From the NCBI GenBank assembly GCA_900545165.1, contig UQYA01000011.1, positions 1 to 28,241 of the forward strand: a DNA stretch of 28,241 bases. Direction: 5' to 3'. Position numbers and translations under genes: made by a program. Position 1 is the stretch's first letter. Every line of letters begins with the position of its first letter. This DNA is from an uncultured Collinsella sp. Its GTDB lineage: Bacteria; Actinomycetota; Coriobacteriia; Coriobacteriales; Coriobacteriaceae. The notes beneath the pieces are model-generated. The model saw only the letters and a list, made by a program, of their open reading frames with translations. It did not search any database and was not told the DNA's origin. Below, in pieces: positions 1 through 6,283 of the stretch.

Positions 1-1
1 C

Positions 2-109
2 GATGCCATGCGCGTGGTAGCGGAGCTTATCGAGTGCAATGCCGACCAAGAGGACAAGTCGGCCGGCCTTCCCATCGAGGCCTGCCTGGATGTGATCGAC
101 CATGAGTAA
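2..109 (+). CDS. C-terminal end of an unidentified protein (partial)
   Basis: An open frame enters from the left edge and ends at the TAA at 107-109, leaving 35 visible residues that finish in CLDVIDHE. Its last bases overlap the ATG of the next gene (102-104), a translational-coupling arrangement that supports it being a real gene end. The pattern of a helix followed by a short SAGLPIE segment resembles the C-termini of Gfo/Idh/MocA-type oxidoreductases. That is only a loose resemblance and the family should be treated as unknown. Confidence 0.6.
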   Translation, partial: DAMRVVAELIECNADQEDKSAGLPIEACLDVIDHE

Positions 110-431
110 TGCTGGCGAGGGTGGCGCCAAGCCTGCGGGCGAGGGCAAGCCGCTCGGCGCGCCGCGGGGCAAGCGTCCGCGCATCCGCGTGAGCTGCGTG
201 GACCAGCTGGGTGCGTGCCGCTGCCACCATGGTCACAAGCCCGGCGACGTTTTTGACTTCGACCGCGATCGCGGCAAGATGTGCGCCATGGCCTGCCATG
301 TGGGCTTTCCCTATATCGATATCCTGCGCTATGGCGGAACCGTGCCTGGCAACGAGCCTGGTACGGCAAAGTTCTGCTGCCCCGAGGTCGATACGCTGAA
401 CGTCTGGCTTGCTGAGATCGTCGACGAATAG
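102..431 (+). CDS. TIGR04076 family small protein
   Basis: This 109-residue protein has a low-complexity Gly/Lys/Pro-rich N-terminus (about 1-25) followed by a compact Cys-rich domain. The pattern is a strand ending in RIRVSC, then GACRCHHGHKPGDVF, KMCAMACHVGFPYI, LRYGG and a late FCCPE. This order (Cys-x-x-Gly-His, a Cys before a Pro/His helix, LRYGG, CCP) matches TIGR04076, a small bacterial family of unknown function. The paired Cys and His residues suggest metal binding or redox chemistry, but that is inference. The ATG overlaps the preceding gene by 8 bases, so the two are probably co-translated. A palindrome directly after the stop (433-469) may end the transcript. Confidence 0.8.
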   Translation: MSNAGEGGAKPAGEGKPLGAPRGKRPRIRVSCVDQLGACRCHHGHKPGDVFDFDRDRGKMCAMACHVGFPYIDILRYGGTVPGNEPGTAKFCCPEVDTLNVWLAEIVDE

Positions 432-432
432 C

Positions 433-469
433 CGGATGCGACAAAGGGGCGGTCCCTTTATCGCATCCG
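433..469. repeat. Dispersed palindrome, GTGACAAAGGGAC family, copy 1
   Basis: Arms of 16 bases (433-448 and 454-469) pair with one mismatch around a 5-base loop. Relative to the copies at 1980 and 3911, the outer arm reads GATGCGA/TCGCATC instead of GATGTGA/TCACATC. The change is matched on both sides, so pairing is preserved. It lies immediately after a stop codon and could act as a terminator, although no T-run follows directly. Confidence 0.8.
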
Positions 470-510
470 CCGGTGGTGTCCCTTCTTTTTTGCTTAGAAT
501 CTCAAATCTC

Positions 511-589
511 TGCATTTCATCCGATTTTAGGTTCTAAAAATTCTGCGTTTCATCGATAATCAAGCGTATAAAACTTTGCATTTCATTTG
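511..589 (+). repeat. Three direct repeats of TGCRTTTCAT spaced 33 bp
   Basis: TGCATTTCAT begins at 511, TGCGTTTCAT at 544 and TGCATTTCAT at 577, giving an exact 33-bp period. Each core is preceded by an A/T-rich stretch and followed by a GAT or CGAT. The last copy lies just upstream of the start and ribosome-binding site of the ATPase gene at 611. Spacing of about three helical turns places the cores on one DNA face, as expected for a cooperative binding site. The function is unknown; see the findings. Confidence 0.75.
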
Positions 590-610
590 ATGGCACCGAG
601 GGGAGAGCCT

Positions 611-1972
611 ATGCTGCGCAGGAAAATAGCGGCAGAGCTGGAGCGTTGGCTGAAGTCTGCCGAGCAAAAGGCCTTATTCATTACGGGTTCTCGCCAGATC
701 GGCAAAAGCTATTCGATTCGCGCATTTGGCAAAGCCAACCATGCAACCTACATCGAGCTTAACCTCATGGAAAATCGCCAGGCAAAAGATGCTCTTCTCG
801 AGGCGCGGGATGCCGATGATTTCATCAGCAGGGTGACGCTTCTTTCGGGAAAGTCGATTGCACCAGGCAAAACGCTCGTGTTTATCGATGAGGTCCAAGA
901 GGCTCCCGACATCATGACGATGGCAAAGTTCCTTGTTGAGGACGGGAGGTGCCGCTGGGCGTTTTCGGGGTCAATGCTCGGGACCCAGTTCAAGGGCGTC
1001 AGGTCCTATCCCGTGGGGTATGTCCACGAGCTTAGGATGTTCCCGCTCGATTTTGAGGAGTTTTGCTGGGCAACCGGGGTGAGCGAGGGGGCTCGCCAAA
1101 CGATACGTGACGCGTGTATCAGCGAGAGGCCCATTCCTGATTACATTCATGACGCGATGATGGCAAACTTCAGGACCTATACCGTTGTCGGCGGAATGCC
1201 GGAGGTCGTGCAGCGTTTCCTTGACACGCGGGGCGACCTTGCCTCTGTTCGTCAGCTACAGTCAGAGCTCAACGAACAGTACCGGCGGGATATCTCCAAG
1301 TATGCAAGCGGACGAGCCCTTCAGGTGCAGAGCATCTACGATCAGCTCCCTATTATGCTCGAGGGCGAAAACAAGCGCTTCGTGCTCAATTCCATTGACC
1401 CCAAGGCTCACTACGAGAAGTATCAGCGAGATTTTGTATGGCTTGTCGATGCCGGCGTTGCTCTCAAAGCAGATATCGTAACCGAGCCAAAATCGCCCCT
1501 GCTCAAGACGGCACGGCCATCGCAGTTCAAGCTATATCAATCGGATACGGGCATGTTGATGGCGCGCTACCCCGTTGGAGTCGCCCAAGCGGCGTATCTT
1601 GATAGCAAGGAGCCCAATCTGGGCGGCATTTACGAAAACGTGGTGGCCCAGCAGCTGACTGCCCAAAATCGCCAGCTTTACTACTATCAGACAAAAAAGC
1701 GCGGTGAAGTGGACTTTGTGGTCGATGGACCGGATGGGACGGCTGTTCCGATCGAGGTTAAATCGGGCTCCTATTACCACGCGCACGCTGCGCTCGGCCA
1801 TGTGCTTGATACGGCTGAATATGGCGTAAGGCTCGGGATTGTTTTCTCGAGAGGCAACGTTGAGCGCAACGGAGCGGTTCTCTATTTGCCGCTATATGCG
1901 ACCTGGGCCCTTTCGGATGTTTTGGGCGACTCCTGTGTCAAGGGGATAAAGCTGGAGGTCAAGCCGGTCTAG
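611..1972 (+). CDS. AAA_14 / DUF4143 family ATP-binding protein
   Basis: This 453-residue protein has an N-terminal P-loop ATPase domain with Walker A GSRQIGKS (about 26-33), Walker B LVFIDE (89-94) and a sensor-like FSGSML (118-123). The C-terminal half is DUF4143-like and ends in EVDFVV (about 366) and PIEVKSG (about 380-386). That D...ExK pattern is the one seen in PD-(D/E)xK nuclease folds. The architecture is common in gut anaerobes and its cellular role is not established. I chose the ATG at 611 because AGGGGAGA lies just upstream; TTG 587 and ATG 590 fall inside the upstream repeat. Base composition is visibly less GC-rich than in neighbouring genes, and the gene stands alone, flanked by palindromes. 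Both facts suggest horizontal acquisition. Confidence 0.9.
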   Translation: MLRRKIAAELERWLKSAEQKALFITGSRQIGKSYSIRAFGKANHATYIELNLMENRQAKDALLEARDADDFISRVTLLSGKSIAPGKTLVFIDEVQEAPDIMTMAKFLVEDGRCRWAFSGSMLGTQFKGVRSYPVGYVHELRMFPLDFEEFCWATGVSEGARQTIRDACISERPIPDYIHDAMMANFRTYTVVGGMPEVVQRFLDTRGDLASVRQLQSELNEQYRRDISKYASGRALQVQSIYDQLPIMLEGENKRFVLNSIDPKAHYEKYQRDFVWLVDAGVALKADIVTEPKSPLLKTARPSQFKLYQSDTGMLMARYPVGVAQAAYLDSKEPNLGGIYENVVAQQLTAQNRQLYYYQTKKRGEVDFVVDGPDGTAVPIEVKSGSYYHAHAALGHVLDTAEYGVRLGIVFSRGNVERNGAVLYLPLYATWALSDVLGDSCVKGIKLEVKPV

Positions 1973-1979
1973 GGCCAGT

Positions 1980-2020
1980 CCCGGATGTGACAAAGGGACA
2001 GTCCCTTTGTCACATCCGGG
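1980..2020. terminator. Perfect GTGACAAAGGGAC-family palindrome, copy 2
   Basis: Two 20-base arms (1980-1999 and 2001-2020) are perfectly complementary around a single central base. The element lies 8 bases after the ATPase stop codon and upstream of the converging minus-strand phosphatase gene. It is well placed to act as a bidirectional terminator. A T-rich stretch begins about 8 bases after the stem. Confidence 0.75.
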
Positions 2021-2082
2021 AGTGTGGATTTTTTCCTGTTTAGGGCGCACTTGAACGCTCAAAGCGGGAGAAAATCCACGCT
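2021..2082. repeat. Second inverted repeat between convergent genes
   Basis: The arm at 2021-2036 (AGTGTGGATTTTTTCC) pairs with 2067-2082 (GGAGAAAATCCACGCT), with only wobble-type mismatches and a loop of about 30 bases. It directly abuts the palindrome at 1980-2020, so the convergent intergenic region is almost entirely palindromic. It probably belongs to another dispersed repeat family or a minus-strand terminator, but only one copy is visible in this window. Confidence 0.6.
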
Positions 2083-2120
2083 TGTTTCGCGCCGAAGGCG
2101 TGGCCCGCGACTTCGCTTGC

Positions 2121-2567
2121 CTACAGCTGCTCGAGCATGGCGGTGCAACCGGCGAGTACATCGCGGTAGGTGGCATCGAAATTGCCGGTGTACCAGGGAT
2201 CGGCTACGTCGCCGGGGCGCTCGGTCCAATCGAGCAAGCGCGTAATCTTGCCGTCGGGGTCGTCGCCAAAGATGCGACGCAGGCCACGCGCGTTCTCAGC
2301 ATTCATATAGACAATATGATCCCAGTCGCCATACTCCGCGCGACGCACCTGACGTGCGCGATGTGCGACGACGGGAATCCCGACCTCGCGTAGCTTGGCA
2401 ACGGTACCGTGGTGTGGCGGGTTGCCGATCTCCTCGGTCGAGGTCGCCGCGGAATCGATGGCAAACTCCGCCTCGCGCCCAGCGCGGCGCACGAGCTCGG
2501 TAAACACCGACTCGGCCATCGTCGAGCGGCAGATGTTTCCATAGCAGATAAACAGTACACGTTGCAT
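2121..2567 (-). CDS. Low-molecular-weight protein-tyrosine phosphatase
   Basis: This 148-residue cytoplasmic phosphatase carries the N-terminal catalytic P-loop C8-Y-G-N-I-C-R14-S-T (the CX5R signature). The late general-acid motif DPWY (about 123-126) has the catalytic Asp. The length is normal for the LMW-PTP/Wzb/ArsC-like family. Such enzymes remove phosphate from phosphotyrosine proteins, and in many bacteria they regulate polysaccharide export. The start at 2567 is chosen because GAAAGGAAA precedes it and the P-loop then begins at residue 8; the longer in-frame extension lacks homology. It lies 45 bases downstream of the MFS gene on the same strand, so co-transcription is likely. The substrate is unknown. 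Confidence 0.93.
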   Translation of the reverse strand: MQRVLFICYGNICRSTMAESVFTELVRRAGREAEFAIDSAATSTEEIGNPPHHGTVAKLREVGIPVVAHRARQVRRAEYGDWDHIVYMNAENARGLRRIFGDDPDGKITRLLDWTERPGDVADPWYTGNFDATYRDVLAGCTAMLEQL

Positions 2568-2612
2568 ATGCGGTTTCCTTTCGATCGCCATCATCGAGCT
2601 CGAGTATCGCAT

Positions 2613-3854
2613 CTACGCCTGCGCCATCGCCCTCTTGCGTTCCCAGCGAGCCAGCTTAATCGTCACCAGCGTAAGCACCCAGGCCACAAGCGAGAACGCG
2701 GCACCCACTGCGCCTACATATGCAATGCCAACGCTGCTTACCACGGCGCCGCCCACTGCGGTGCCAAACGAGATGCCGACGTTAAACGCCATGGGCTCAA
2801 CCGAACTTGCGAGTACCATCGACTTGGGATGGCGGCTGCGTGCCACGTCCATAAAGTGCGTGATGCACGACACCGAGAACAGGTACATGAGCAGCGCCAG
2901 GCTAAAGACAAAGACCAGCGCGAGCGGCATGGTGCCGCCCACGGCAAACAACCCAAACAATGCCGCTGCCTGCAGCACAAACGTAACCAGCAGTGCCTTC
3001 ATGCCAAAGCGCGCGTCAATCCATCCGCCCAGGATGTTCGAAACCAGGCAGAACACGCCGTAGGCCATGAGCGTGGTGCTGGCTTCGACCGTACCCATAC
3101 CCAACACCTGCTCCAGATAGGGCGTCACGTAGCCGTAGAACACATAGACCGATCCCACGCCAAACAAGAAGATGAGCATACCGGTGATGATGCTCGGCTC
3201 GCGTAGCAGACCCGCCTGCTCGCGAAAGGTGGCGGGCTCGTCGGTTTGCCCAGCGCGCGGCATAAACATCACGAGCGCTCCGCAGATCAGAACGGCAAAG
3301 GTCAGCGTGCCGTACATGGCCACGTGCCAGTCGAGCGTGTCGGCCACAAACTTGCCGATCGAAGTGACAAAGACCATTGCCACGGAAAACGCGCCGTACA
3401 CCACCGAGATGGCGAGTGAGGTCTGCTGCGGGGACAGCAGCTCGGGGATATACGTCACGCCCACGGCGAGCAGTGCGCCCGAGACGGAGCCCAAGATGAT
3501 GCGCGAGGCGAACAGCACTTGAAAGTTGGGTGCCAGCGCCATGACCAGATTGCCGAGCACAAAGACGATGCTATAGCACACGAGCAGTTGGTAACGACGG
3601 AAGCGCCCCGTGCTGAGCGCGAGCACCGGCGTCGCGATAGCGTAGATCAGTGCGAACACGCTAATAAGTTGGCCTGCGGTGGCAAGCGATACGCCGAGTT
3701 CCGTCGCCAAGTCACTTTCGATGCCGATGACCACGAACTCGGAGCAGCCGAGCGAGAATCCCAACAGCACGAGCAGCGCCAGGCAGAGCTTGGTGCGCGC
3801 GGGGGAGAGCGCGGCGGCGGTTGACTTACTTTTTGGCGTGGTTGCGGCGGTCAA
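2613..3854 (-). CDS. MFS transporter, DHA1 (AraJ/PbuE-like) exporter
   Basis: This is a polytopic inner-membrane protein of about 413 residues with a 12-helix pattern in two halves. The first helix carries the GCSEFVVIGI segment typical of the DHA1 drug, sugar or purine efflux subfamily, and the loop after helix 2 has TGRFRR. Proton-driven export of a small molecule is the family expectation; the substrate cannot be read from sequence. The start is probably TTG at 3854, which has GGAG 8 bases upstream (GTG at 3863 is the alternative). The longer frame to 3965 is unlikely because it translates the palindrome at 3911-3945. The gene is followed by the tyrosine phosphatase gene. Confidence 0.88.
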   Translation of the reverse strand: MTAATTPKSKSTAAALSPARTKLCLALLVLLGFSLGCSEFVVIGIESDLATELGVSLATAGQLISVFALIYAIATPVLALSTGRFRRYQLLVCYSIVFVLGNLVMALAPNFQVLFASRIILGSVSGALLAVGVTYIPELLSPQQTSLAISVVYGAFSVAMVFVTSIGKFVADTLDWHVAMYGTLTFAVLICGALVMFMPRAGQTDEPATFREQAGLLREPSIITGMLIFLFGVGSVYVFYGYVTPYLEQVLGMGTVEASTTLMAYGVFCLVSNILGGWIDARFGMKALLVTFVLQAAALFGLFAVGGTMPLALVFVFSLALLMYLFSVSCITHFMDVARSRHPKSMVLASSVEPMAFNVGISFGTAVGGAVVSSVGIAYVGAVGAAFSLVAWVLTLVTIKLARWERKRAMAQA

Positions 3855-3910
3855 GGTTGTCACTCCAATGTCGCATGAATAAGCGGGATTCAATCCCTGC
3901 AACTCTAACA

Positions 3911-3945
3911 GAATGTGACAAAGGGACAGTCTCTTTGTCACATTC
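3911..3945. repeat. GTGACAAAGGGAC-family palindrome, copy 3
   Basis: Arms of 17 bases (3911-3927 and 3929-3945) pair around one central base with a single G/T-type mismatch. Here the element lies in the upstream region of the minus-strand MFS gene rather than behind a stop codon, so it would fall in that gene's 5' leader or promoter. A short GC hairpin (GCGGC/GCCGC, 3946-3962) abuts it. Confidence 0.8.
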
Positions 3946-3963
3946 GCGGCGTGGCTGCCGCCC

Positions 3964-4028
3964 AAACCGTCACAACATTCGATGAAAATCTCGAAAACGA
4001 GGAAAAGCGTCGAATGTTGTGATGGTTT
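3964..4028. repeat. Large palindrome with internal hairpin
   Basis: Arms of 19 bases (3964-3982 and 4010-4028) containing CACAACATTCGA/TCGAATGTTGTG pair with one mismatch. The enclosed segment has its own hairpin, CTCG-AAAA-CGAG (3990-4001). It sits between the divergent MFS and 4114 genes. Together with the copy at 3911 it fills much of the divergent promoter region. This looks like a dispersed repeat, but only one copy is in view. Confidence 0.75.
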
Positions 4029-4113
4029 TCCTATCTGTGCCGGCGAGCCGCCGTGCCGTCTGGGGGTATAAGGCTAGCAAGTGTTTATTTGCGAGGCCTA
4101 AGGGGCGCCCCGT

Positions 4114-4983
4114 ATGGATATCGATAACTTTGAATGGTGGTATAGCGAGGGTGAGGCTCCGGACGAGGAGTGGGACGAGCCCACGCCGCGTGACGTGTCG
4201 AGCGACGAGGACGAGGCCGGCAACGACGTCGCCGCCGACTCGGACGCCGCCCTCGACCCCGTCGAGTCCCTGACCTTCGAACAAGCCTGGGCCCAGGCCG
4301 AGGCAGACGAGGCCAAGGCCGACGCTACGGCCACGCTCGGCGAGCCAGCTGACATGTCAATCTCGCCGGCAAAGACCCCGCAGCCGCGTCACACCATCGA
4401 CCCCGACAGCACGGCATCCTTCAGTATTCTCGACGTGCCCTCGCAGGGCGCTCAGGCGCCCGCGCCCACACGACGCCCCAATCTGTCTCGCGAGGAAGAT
4501 GCAGGACGTCGCTCTCCGCTCGGCCCCATCCTTATCGCCTTCATGGCCGGCGTTATCGCATGCTCGGTAATTGGAAACGTCTGGAGCCATGTCGAGCAGC
4601 AGCGAAAAGACGTCGCCAAGGTCGAGATGTCTGTCGAGCAATCGCTCGGCCGCACGCGCTCGGTACATGTGTCGGTCGAGGTCAAGGACGGCGCGACGTG
4701 GGACACCGCGCGCGGCGACAGCCAAATGCTCATCCACATCGTGGGGCGCACGCTCAAAGGGCAGACGATTGACGAGTATCAATACGTCAATTCCGCTGGT
4801 GACGGCATCGAACTTAAGCCCGGCGACTACGAGCTCACCGTCGATGAACCGCCCGTCGCCACCGACGGCACGCGCTTCCGTGCCTCAAAGCGCATGGTCC
4901 CCGTGAGCTTTAACTCACAGGCGCCCGACACGGTCGACACCACACCGCAGGGCGGGTTCGACCTTTACGTGGATACCCAGTAG
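4114..4983 (+). CDS. Unrecognised acidic single-pass membrane protein
   Basis: I do not recognise a family for this 289-residue protein. Residues 1-130 are strongly acidic and Ala/Pro-rich, probably disordered and cytoplasmic (runs of D and E, two Trp-rich spots near 8-9 and 20). One hydrophobic helix lies at about 137-156, preceded by GRR, which suggests an N-in, C-out topology. The outer domain (about 160-289) is beta-rich in appearance, with segments such as HVSVEVKDGATWD and ELKPGDYELTVDEPP that resemble small Ig- or lipoprotein-like folds. The start at 4114 follows AAGGGG, and this ribosome-binding site lies inside the perfect palindrome GGGGCGCCCC (4102-4111), which could limit translation. 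The gene stands alone upstream of the epimerase gene. Confidence 0.8.
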   Translation: MDIDNFEWWYSEGEAPDEEWDEPTPRDVSSDEDEAGNDVAADSDAALDPVESLTFEQAWAQAEADEAKADATATLGEPADMSISPAKTPQPRHTIDPDSTASFSILDVPSQGAQAPAPTRRPNLSREEDAGRRSPLGPILIAFMAGVIACSVIGNVWSHVEQQRKDVAKVEMSVEQSLGRTRSVHVSVEVKDGATWDTARGDSQMLIHIVGRTLKGQTIDEYQYVNSAGDGIELKPGDYELTVDEPPVATDGTRFRASKRMVPVSFNSQAPDTVDTTPQGGFDLYVDTQ

Positions 4984-5053
4984 GTGCTCGCCGCTCATTC
5001 CGCTATGGCTACTCAATAATCGCCTGCTGTCCCGTCCCGCCGCCAAGAGTGGC

Positions 5054-5076
5054 ACAATAGCCCTCGACACTATTGT
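5054..5076. promoter_or_regulatory. Inverted repeat upstream of the epimerase gene
   Basis: ACAATAG (5054-5060) and CTATTGT (5070-5076) are perfect inverted arms separated by 9 bases. They end 8 bases before the GGAGGA ribosome-binding site. The left arm contains a CACAAT sequence that could be a -10 element, so the repeat is placed where an operator would be. No regulator gene lies next to it. Confidence 0.4.
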
Positions 5077-5096
5077 TTACTTTTGGAGGAAGTAGC

Positions 5097-5990
5097 ATGT
5101 CCACCGTCACCACCATCAAGCGCGGCGGCCTCACCGCGGCCATCGATTCCATGGGCGCCCAGCTCACGAGCCTTGCCCTCAACGGCAACGAGTATCTGTG
5201 GCAGGGCGACCCCGCCTTTTGGGGCAAGCATGCGCCCATCCTGTTCCCCATTGTGGGCTCACTGCGCAACAACACGGCGACGTCTGCGGCTGGCACCTGC
5301 GAGATGCCGCGCCACGGCCTCGCGCGCATCGTCGAGCACAAGCTGGTCGAGGTTTCGGAGGACGGCTCCTCGGTAACTTACGAGATCACCGACACGCCCG
5401 AGTCGCTCAAGGCGTTCCCGTTCCACTTTAAGCTCAACATGACCTATACCTTGACCGGCGACGCCACCCTCACGCAGACCTTTGCCGTCACCAACACCGG
5501 CGACGTGGACCTGCCGTTCTCGGTGGGCGGCCACCCCGCATTTAACGTACCTGCTCCCGGTGCCGAGGACGAGGCGTTCGAGGATTACGAGCTGGCATTT
5601 ACCGAGGCTTGGACCAACGAGGCTCCCATCATCACGCCCGACGGTCTTTTGACGTTCGAGGGTAGCTACAAGGCTCCCGATAACTCGGACGTGCTGCCCA
5701 TCACGCACCGCAGCTTCGATAACGACGCCATCATGTTCACCGATACCCCGGGCTCCACGCTCACGCTGCGCGGCCGCAAGTCGGGCCACGGCGTCAAGAT
5801 CGACTTTGAGGGCTTTAAGTACATCGGCGTGTGGTCTGCCGCCAACGACGCTCCGTTTGTGGCGCTCGAGCCCTGGACCGGTCACACCACCATGGACACC
5901 GAGGACGACGTCTTTGAGCACAAGGTCAACACCATTACGCTGGCGCCGGGCGAGACGGATGTTCGCAGCTTTAGCGTCACTTTGCTCTAG
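5097..5990 (+). CDS. Aldose 1-epimerase family protein (LacX-like)
   Basis: This 297-residue cytoplasmic protein has the galactose mutarotase-like fold signature. It shows EYLWQGDPAFW (about 32-42), LFPIVG (49-54), RHGLAR with H73, GGHPAFN with H146, and a late ALEPWTG with E258. These are the usual positions of the two catalytic histidines and the Glu base. LacX-type members interconvert alpha and beta anomers of hexoses or act on phosphorylated sugars; the exact sugar is not evident. The start is fixed by GGAGGA at 5085-5090 ahead of ATG 5097. No sugar-catabolism genes adjoin, so it looks like a monocistronic housekeeping gene. It ends one base before the structured repeat element copy A. 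Confidence 0.9.
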   Translation: MSTVTTIKRGGLTAAIDSMGAQLTSLALNGNEYLWQGDPAFWGKHAPILFPIVGSLRNNTATSAAGTCEMPRHGLARIVEHKLVEVSEDGSSVTYEITDTPESLKAFPFHFKLNMTYTLTGDATLTQTFAVTNTGDVDLPFSVGGHPAFNVPAPGAEDEAFEDYELAFTEAWTNEAPIITPDGLLTFEGSYKAPDNSDVLPITHRSFDNDAIMFTDTPGSTLTLRGRKSGHGVKIDFEGFKYIGVWSAANDAPFVALEPWTGHTTMDTEDDVFEHKVNTITLAPGETDVRSFSVTLL

Positions 5991-5991
5991 A

Positions 5992-6103
5992 GGTTCCGCC
6001 GTTCTGACGAACGGCGGACCGGTCGACGCTGCGCGCCGCCCAGGGCGACAATTTGTCATTCAAAAGGCAGGGCATGACCAGGAGGTCTATGTCTTGCCTT
6101 TTT
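5992..6103 (+). repeat. Structured intergenic element, copy A (terminator-bearing)
   Basis: The element starts 2 bases after the epimerase stop. Parts in order are: hairpin 1 (5992-6020, CCGCCGTTC/GAACGGCGG); a conserved CGACGCTGCGCGCCGCCCAG tract; a small hairpin GACA-ATT-TGTC (6047-6057); and a long hairpin (6062-6102) with an AGGA loop and one bulged T. An A-run precedes the long hairpin and a T-run follows it, so it can act as an intrinsic terminator. Its length and parts match copies B (12026) and C (27614). The outer 3' arm seen in B and C is missing here, replaced by the REP-like pair starting at 6110. Confidence 0.8.
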
Positions 6104-6109
6104 CATGCC

Positions 6110-6165
6110 TAGTCGCTGGGGACGTTCTTGTTTGACTAGTCGTTTAAGAACGTCCCCAACGACTA
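6110..6165. repeat. REP-like inverted pair, copy 1
   Basis: Arms 6110-6129 and 6146-6165 (TAGTCGCTGGGGACGTTCTT and its complement) form a near-perfect palindrome with one mismatch, centred on GACTAGTC. Each half is related to the unit AGTCGTT-ggggacgttctta-AACGACT, which can fold on its own. It abuts copy A of the structured element. The remaining stretch to the transporter gene is A/T-rich and holds a tandem repeat (6192-6215). Confidence 0.8.
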
Positions 6166-6191
6166 TCAATCGTTTTCAGTTCGTAAACTTG

Positions 6192-6215
6192 TATATATGC
6201 ATTTATATATGCATT
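6192..6215. promoter_or_regulatory. Tandem 12-bp repeat, candidate operator
   Basis: TATATATGCATT is repeated twice without a gap (6192-6203 and 6204-6215). This creates two ATGCAT palindromes 12 bases apart and a TGCAT-N6-ATGCA inverted pair (6198-6213). It lies about 70 bases upstream of the amino-acid ABC transporter start. TGCAT half-sites resemble actinobacterial ArgR (ARG box) sites, so arginine-type control is a reasonable but unproven reading. The TATATAT could also be part of the -10 region. Confidence 0.45.
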
Positions 6216-6283
6216 TGCTGGAGGTATCGCTGAGCGGTATCCTGTTAAGTCGTCAGCATACGATTCAACAGGGAAGGCAGATT

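Noticed and set aside
511..586. CRISPR-like array in the 33-bp-spaced repeats
   Set aside because: The conserved core is only about 10 bases, there are just three units, the intervals are degenerate copies rather than unique spacers, and no cas genes are present.
3855..3965. Longer N-terminus for the MFS transporter starting at 3965
   Set aside because: The extra residues are a translation of the GTGACAAAGGGAC palindrome, there is no ribosome-binding site, and the first membrane helix is properly placed with the TTG at 3854.
6216..6260. T-box or other riboswitch in the transporter leader
   Set aside because: The GGTATC direct repeats and GGAGG-like sequence do not form the conserved T-box or any riboswitch core I can recognise.
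6197..6283. Upstream ATG codons at 6197 and 6209 as the binding-protein start
   Set aside because: These ATGs lie inside the TATATATGCATT tandem repeat and would put the signal sequence some 30 residues inward; ATG 6284 has a better ribosome-binding site.
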